Shown piece after piece: positions 60,958 to 64,000 of a DNA stretch of 64,000 nucleotides. Source of the DNA: Turritopsis dohrnii (lineage: Eukaryota; Cnidaria; Hydrozoa; Anthoathecata; Oceaniidae); the NCBI GenBank assembly GCA_027922465.2, contig BQMF02000579.1, positions 62,001-126,000 on the forward strand. The letters run 5' to 3'. The notes beneath the pieces are model-generated. The model had not been told where the DNA came from and made no database searches. It was given only the letters and a program-made list of their open reading frames with translations. A program made the position numbers and the translations under genes. Positions within the stretch are counted from its first letter, which is position 1. Each line of letters begins with the position of its first letter.

Positions 60958-63285
60958 TTATAAACATCCATATACTTAGAAACAAAAATATAATATAATC
61001 CCAGTAAGTTTTTTCAGGCTTAAAGCTTCTATTCACACAGCCATTTTATCGAAAGTTTATCTTGCAACTGGAGGAAGGGTTTGGTGAATTCATGTCAATC
61101 AGGTAATGTCGAAAATTGCTCTTATTACCTGATCGTGGCTTCTTCTCGTGTTGCAATACTTAAGGAATATGATGTTACAAAATAATCAAAATCTTCTTCT
61201 AAGTCATGTTCGTTTTCAAGCAGATATCAAGCAGATATGTTTACTCCCACTTTTCTTCATTTCTGTGTTTAGGTTGTTTTGCTCGATGCGATCGTTATGT
61301 TAGTTATATCATTTTATGGAATTGTTAGAAATTTGATTCTGATCTTGACTACAAAGACAAAAGACAAAAGCCAAATGTCTGAAATGGATGGTGACGTCAT
61401 TTCTATCTTTTTTCTTTGTGATAAAAGTGTTGGAAATTTGATTCTGAGTACGAAAACAACAAAACGCTATTCCAATAGTCACCTGACTAAAACCAGAAAA
61501 GAATTTATCAAAAATTAAAACCTAGATGTTAAATTTTTTTTGTAACCAGTTTAGAAAAAACCTGAAATTGAAATTTGCCAATAATTAAGAAAAACTGAAA
61601 AAGATATTGTTTTTATATTTTTTGACAGAATTGAAAAATGTTTTCTCATGCTACAGCACAGCTGTTCTAAAGACCTTTCTTTCGTTAATGATTTTTTTGT
61701 CAGGTAACCCTTCGTGATTTATACTAGTTTATGAAGCTGTAGAATAGTGCCGCATAACATTTTGCATGCATTCCTTTATCAAGACATCCGATTGTAGTAA
61801 GATTACGGGGCCACTGGTAGATTGTTCATTTCAATTGACATTTATTGTTTGACATATTGATATCTTTTATAACTTCGGTAAAAGGTCCAACCTGATATCA
61901 ACTATATGCATACACGTTTTTTTCGATAAGCTACAAATATTTTAGTCAAAGGGTAGTTGGGATAATCAGTTACCTTGACCACTCAAAAGAAATCCGATTT
62001 TCGATGGCGTTTAGGCGAAACAACCTTGAGGGAAACTTTTCGAACTTGAACTGCAATGAGCATATAGAGTGGTCAAGCAAGGCTGAAGTTTAAATGGAAT
62101 TGTTTCTAACAGTACATGATCACATGGCGATACGAAGGAAACAAGGTCGGTTCAGTTGATTGTCCTGATGTTATGTTGAGTGCACAAGAGCATCCTCTTA
62201 TAAACTTACTTTATTATAATTGTGTTAATGTTTTACGACTGGGTCCTTGAATTTATAACACTTTTGCCTACTTCCGTTTTAAATGCAAGCGTTTTAATCT
62301 CTTTTACATAAAACATGAAAAAACAGGAAATATTTCAACATAACAAAATTTTGGTTATAAAATATCATACCTTGAAGTAATATTGGAACTTCCATTTCCA
62401 TATCTTATTTTGAAATACACTCAGTATTTGGGTGTTACAAGCCAACTTTCTTTAGGACAATGTGATTAACGTCAACAATGGTGATGTAACTATCCGAATA
62501 TCCTCCCTGTTGATGAAAAACCCAGATCACCAATAATTTTGCAAAGGCCAAATGTGTTTTAACCCATTGAGCTGAAGGAACAATTGACAACTTATGACGA
62601 TGGGACTTCAAACTTAAATGAGGTTGTCGCGAACATTGAGTCAGAGAAACATGTTTTTTTACGTGCACGAACTAGGCGAAGTGGAGTGCAATAACTGACG
62701 TCATTAGGCATGTTGGAGACCTAGGTAATATAATTGCTACGTCCAGTGGAACAGCCACTGTAAATATAACTGAAGGGTTGGTCATATTGATTGGTGCAAC
62801 TACCATTTATGGCAGAGCCATTGTTGTACATAAGATCGCAGATTACCTTGGAAGAGAAGGGAATGAAGGAAGTTTAAAAACGGAAAATGCTGGATCAACA
62901 ACCAGATGCTGTGTCATAGTCCATGTTTGATATATTGTCGTATTGACACCGGTGTTGAGAAAAAACAAAAGCAGACGCCGTTTCGAACTTCGCAGAATTG
63001 AAACTTTTCTTTTTTGTACTAAACAGTCGCTTTTCAGTCAATGAGTGCTTGGTATTTCATCGGAATTTATCTTTTTGTTATGTTCACGGAGTATCCTTAA
63101 ACATATCAGAGTCTTCGTTGCTAAATTGAAGTCAGGATGACACACCACAACTGAAGCAGGAATTTTCACGTGTACAATAATGGTTTCTATTTGCTGCTGG
63201 ATTTATACGTCAATGTAGAAAGTGTTACACTAATAAATGTGGCAATCAACAGGATATGTCAGTAGGTCATCGCAGTCAACAGTAG
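60958..63285. other. no recognised gene
   Basis: Short open frames only, none with a recognisable domain. 61279-61518 is open but repeats the AGAAATTTGATTCTG motif and is probably repetitive. Confidence 0.4.
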
Positions 63286-63385
63286 CTAAATATTGCAATG
63301 TCGCCGGTAAATGTCGCAAATCAACAGTAAATGTCGCAAAATCAACAGTAAATGTCGCAAAATCAACAGTAAATGTCGCAAACCG
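63286..63385 (+). repeat. about 20-bp tandem repeat
   Basis: Four to five copies of a unit like ATCAACAGTAAATGTCGCAA. Confidence 0.9.
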
Positions 63386-64000
63386 AAAAAAAACATTTTG
63401 TTTCTCGAACGTTGAAATCAACAGTAAATATCGCACAGAAATTATCGTTTCAAAGTTTCTCTTTATGATTATTTCGAATAGAAGAGATTAATTTAAGTAC
63501 CAGTTTATTATAAACAAAGGATAAACCACCTGCAACTATATTCAAAATACACATAAAGCGAAACATTTTTAACGAATCTATAACATATGAAACAAAACAG
63601 AGAGCTTGAGCAGGATTTTGAATTTGGGAAGGTGTCCCTATTATTCAAGGTGTTGAACCAGTAGATATCTTTTGAACTATCAAGCTTTTTTTCCATGAGT
63701 TATCTGGCTAGTGTTATTTGTTGTAGAAAATTGAGACGTTTGTTTGTTGTACTGGTGTAGCAAATGCAACTGTGATTCCTTATCACCAACAGTAATAATA
63801 AAGAGTTTAAGTGGAAGCATCTTACAATTCTTAAGCAGGGTATGTATTCTAAGACGAAGATGCTACAGTACACTACCACAGTGAAAAAGCTATCTTTCAG
63901 GAGTATAAACTACATCCGAAAACGACAGGCAGCCATTTTAAGTCAAATATAAGGTTGCATAGAATTGTAATAAGAAAGAAATGATGTATGCACCCTATGC
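63386..64000. other. no recognised gene
   Basis: I see no coding domain, RNA gene or defined repeat. Confidence 0.4.

Noticed and set aside
63230..63491. Complementary open frames at the 20-bp repeat
   Set aside because: Frames are a by-product of the tandem repeat; the encoded peptide is pure repeat.

Overview
This is a 64 kb piece of an AT-rich animal nuclear genome. Genes are cut by short GT-AG introns (62 to about 100 bp) as well as multi-kb ones, and the intergenic DNA is packed with DNA transposons, Helitrons and MITEs. The gene content (a TRPA1-type channel, an FGFR-type receptor kinase, TIR-domain proteins, an animal CACTA transposon) fits an early-branching invertebrate. A cnidarian, perhaps a hydrozoan, is my best guess, but the sequence does not prove it.

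Layout. 0-14 kb: a plus-strand TRPA1-like channel gene whose 5' end lies outside or is not recognised; its introns hold at least nine transposon copies. 14-29 kb: a repeat landscape with a dead LINE, a tRNA-like gene, a pogo/Tigger-like element invaded by a Helitron that was itself invaded by a hAT-like element, and a Mutator-like element with a perfect 10-bp target duplication. 29.5-35.7 kb: a minus-strand gene of unusual architecture (Tudor-like module, TIR, TIR, Tudor-like module) with a TIR-flanked transposon ending 39 bp before its start codon. 36-42 kb: a Helitron-type 128-bp tandem array, then apparently gene-poor DNA. 42.4-54.4 kb: one 12-kb CACTA/EnSpm transposon carrying a six-exon transposase, a divergent seven-exon second protein, and an intronless protein kinase bracketed by four copies of an 84-bp repeat. 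54.6-59.5 kb: a nine-exon FGFR-like receptor tyrosine kinase. 59.6-64 kb: repeats and unassigned sequence.

How the parts relate. TRPA1 and FGFR are ordinary host sensory and signalling genes. The two most interesting loci are the TIR/Tudor-like gene, a candidate innate-immune or NAD-consuming protein with an unrecognised accessory module, and the kinase cargo of the CACTA element with its flanking, possibly structured 84-bp repeats. Exon joins were worked out by hand from splice consensus, reading phase and family similarity; no alignment, RNA data or database search was available.
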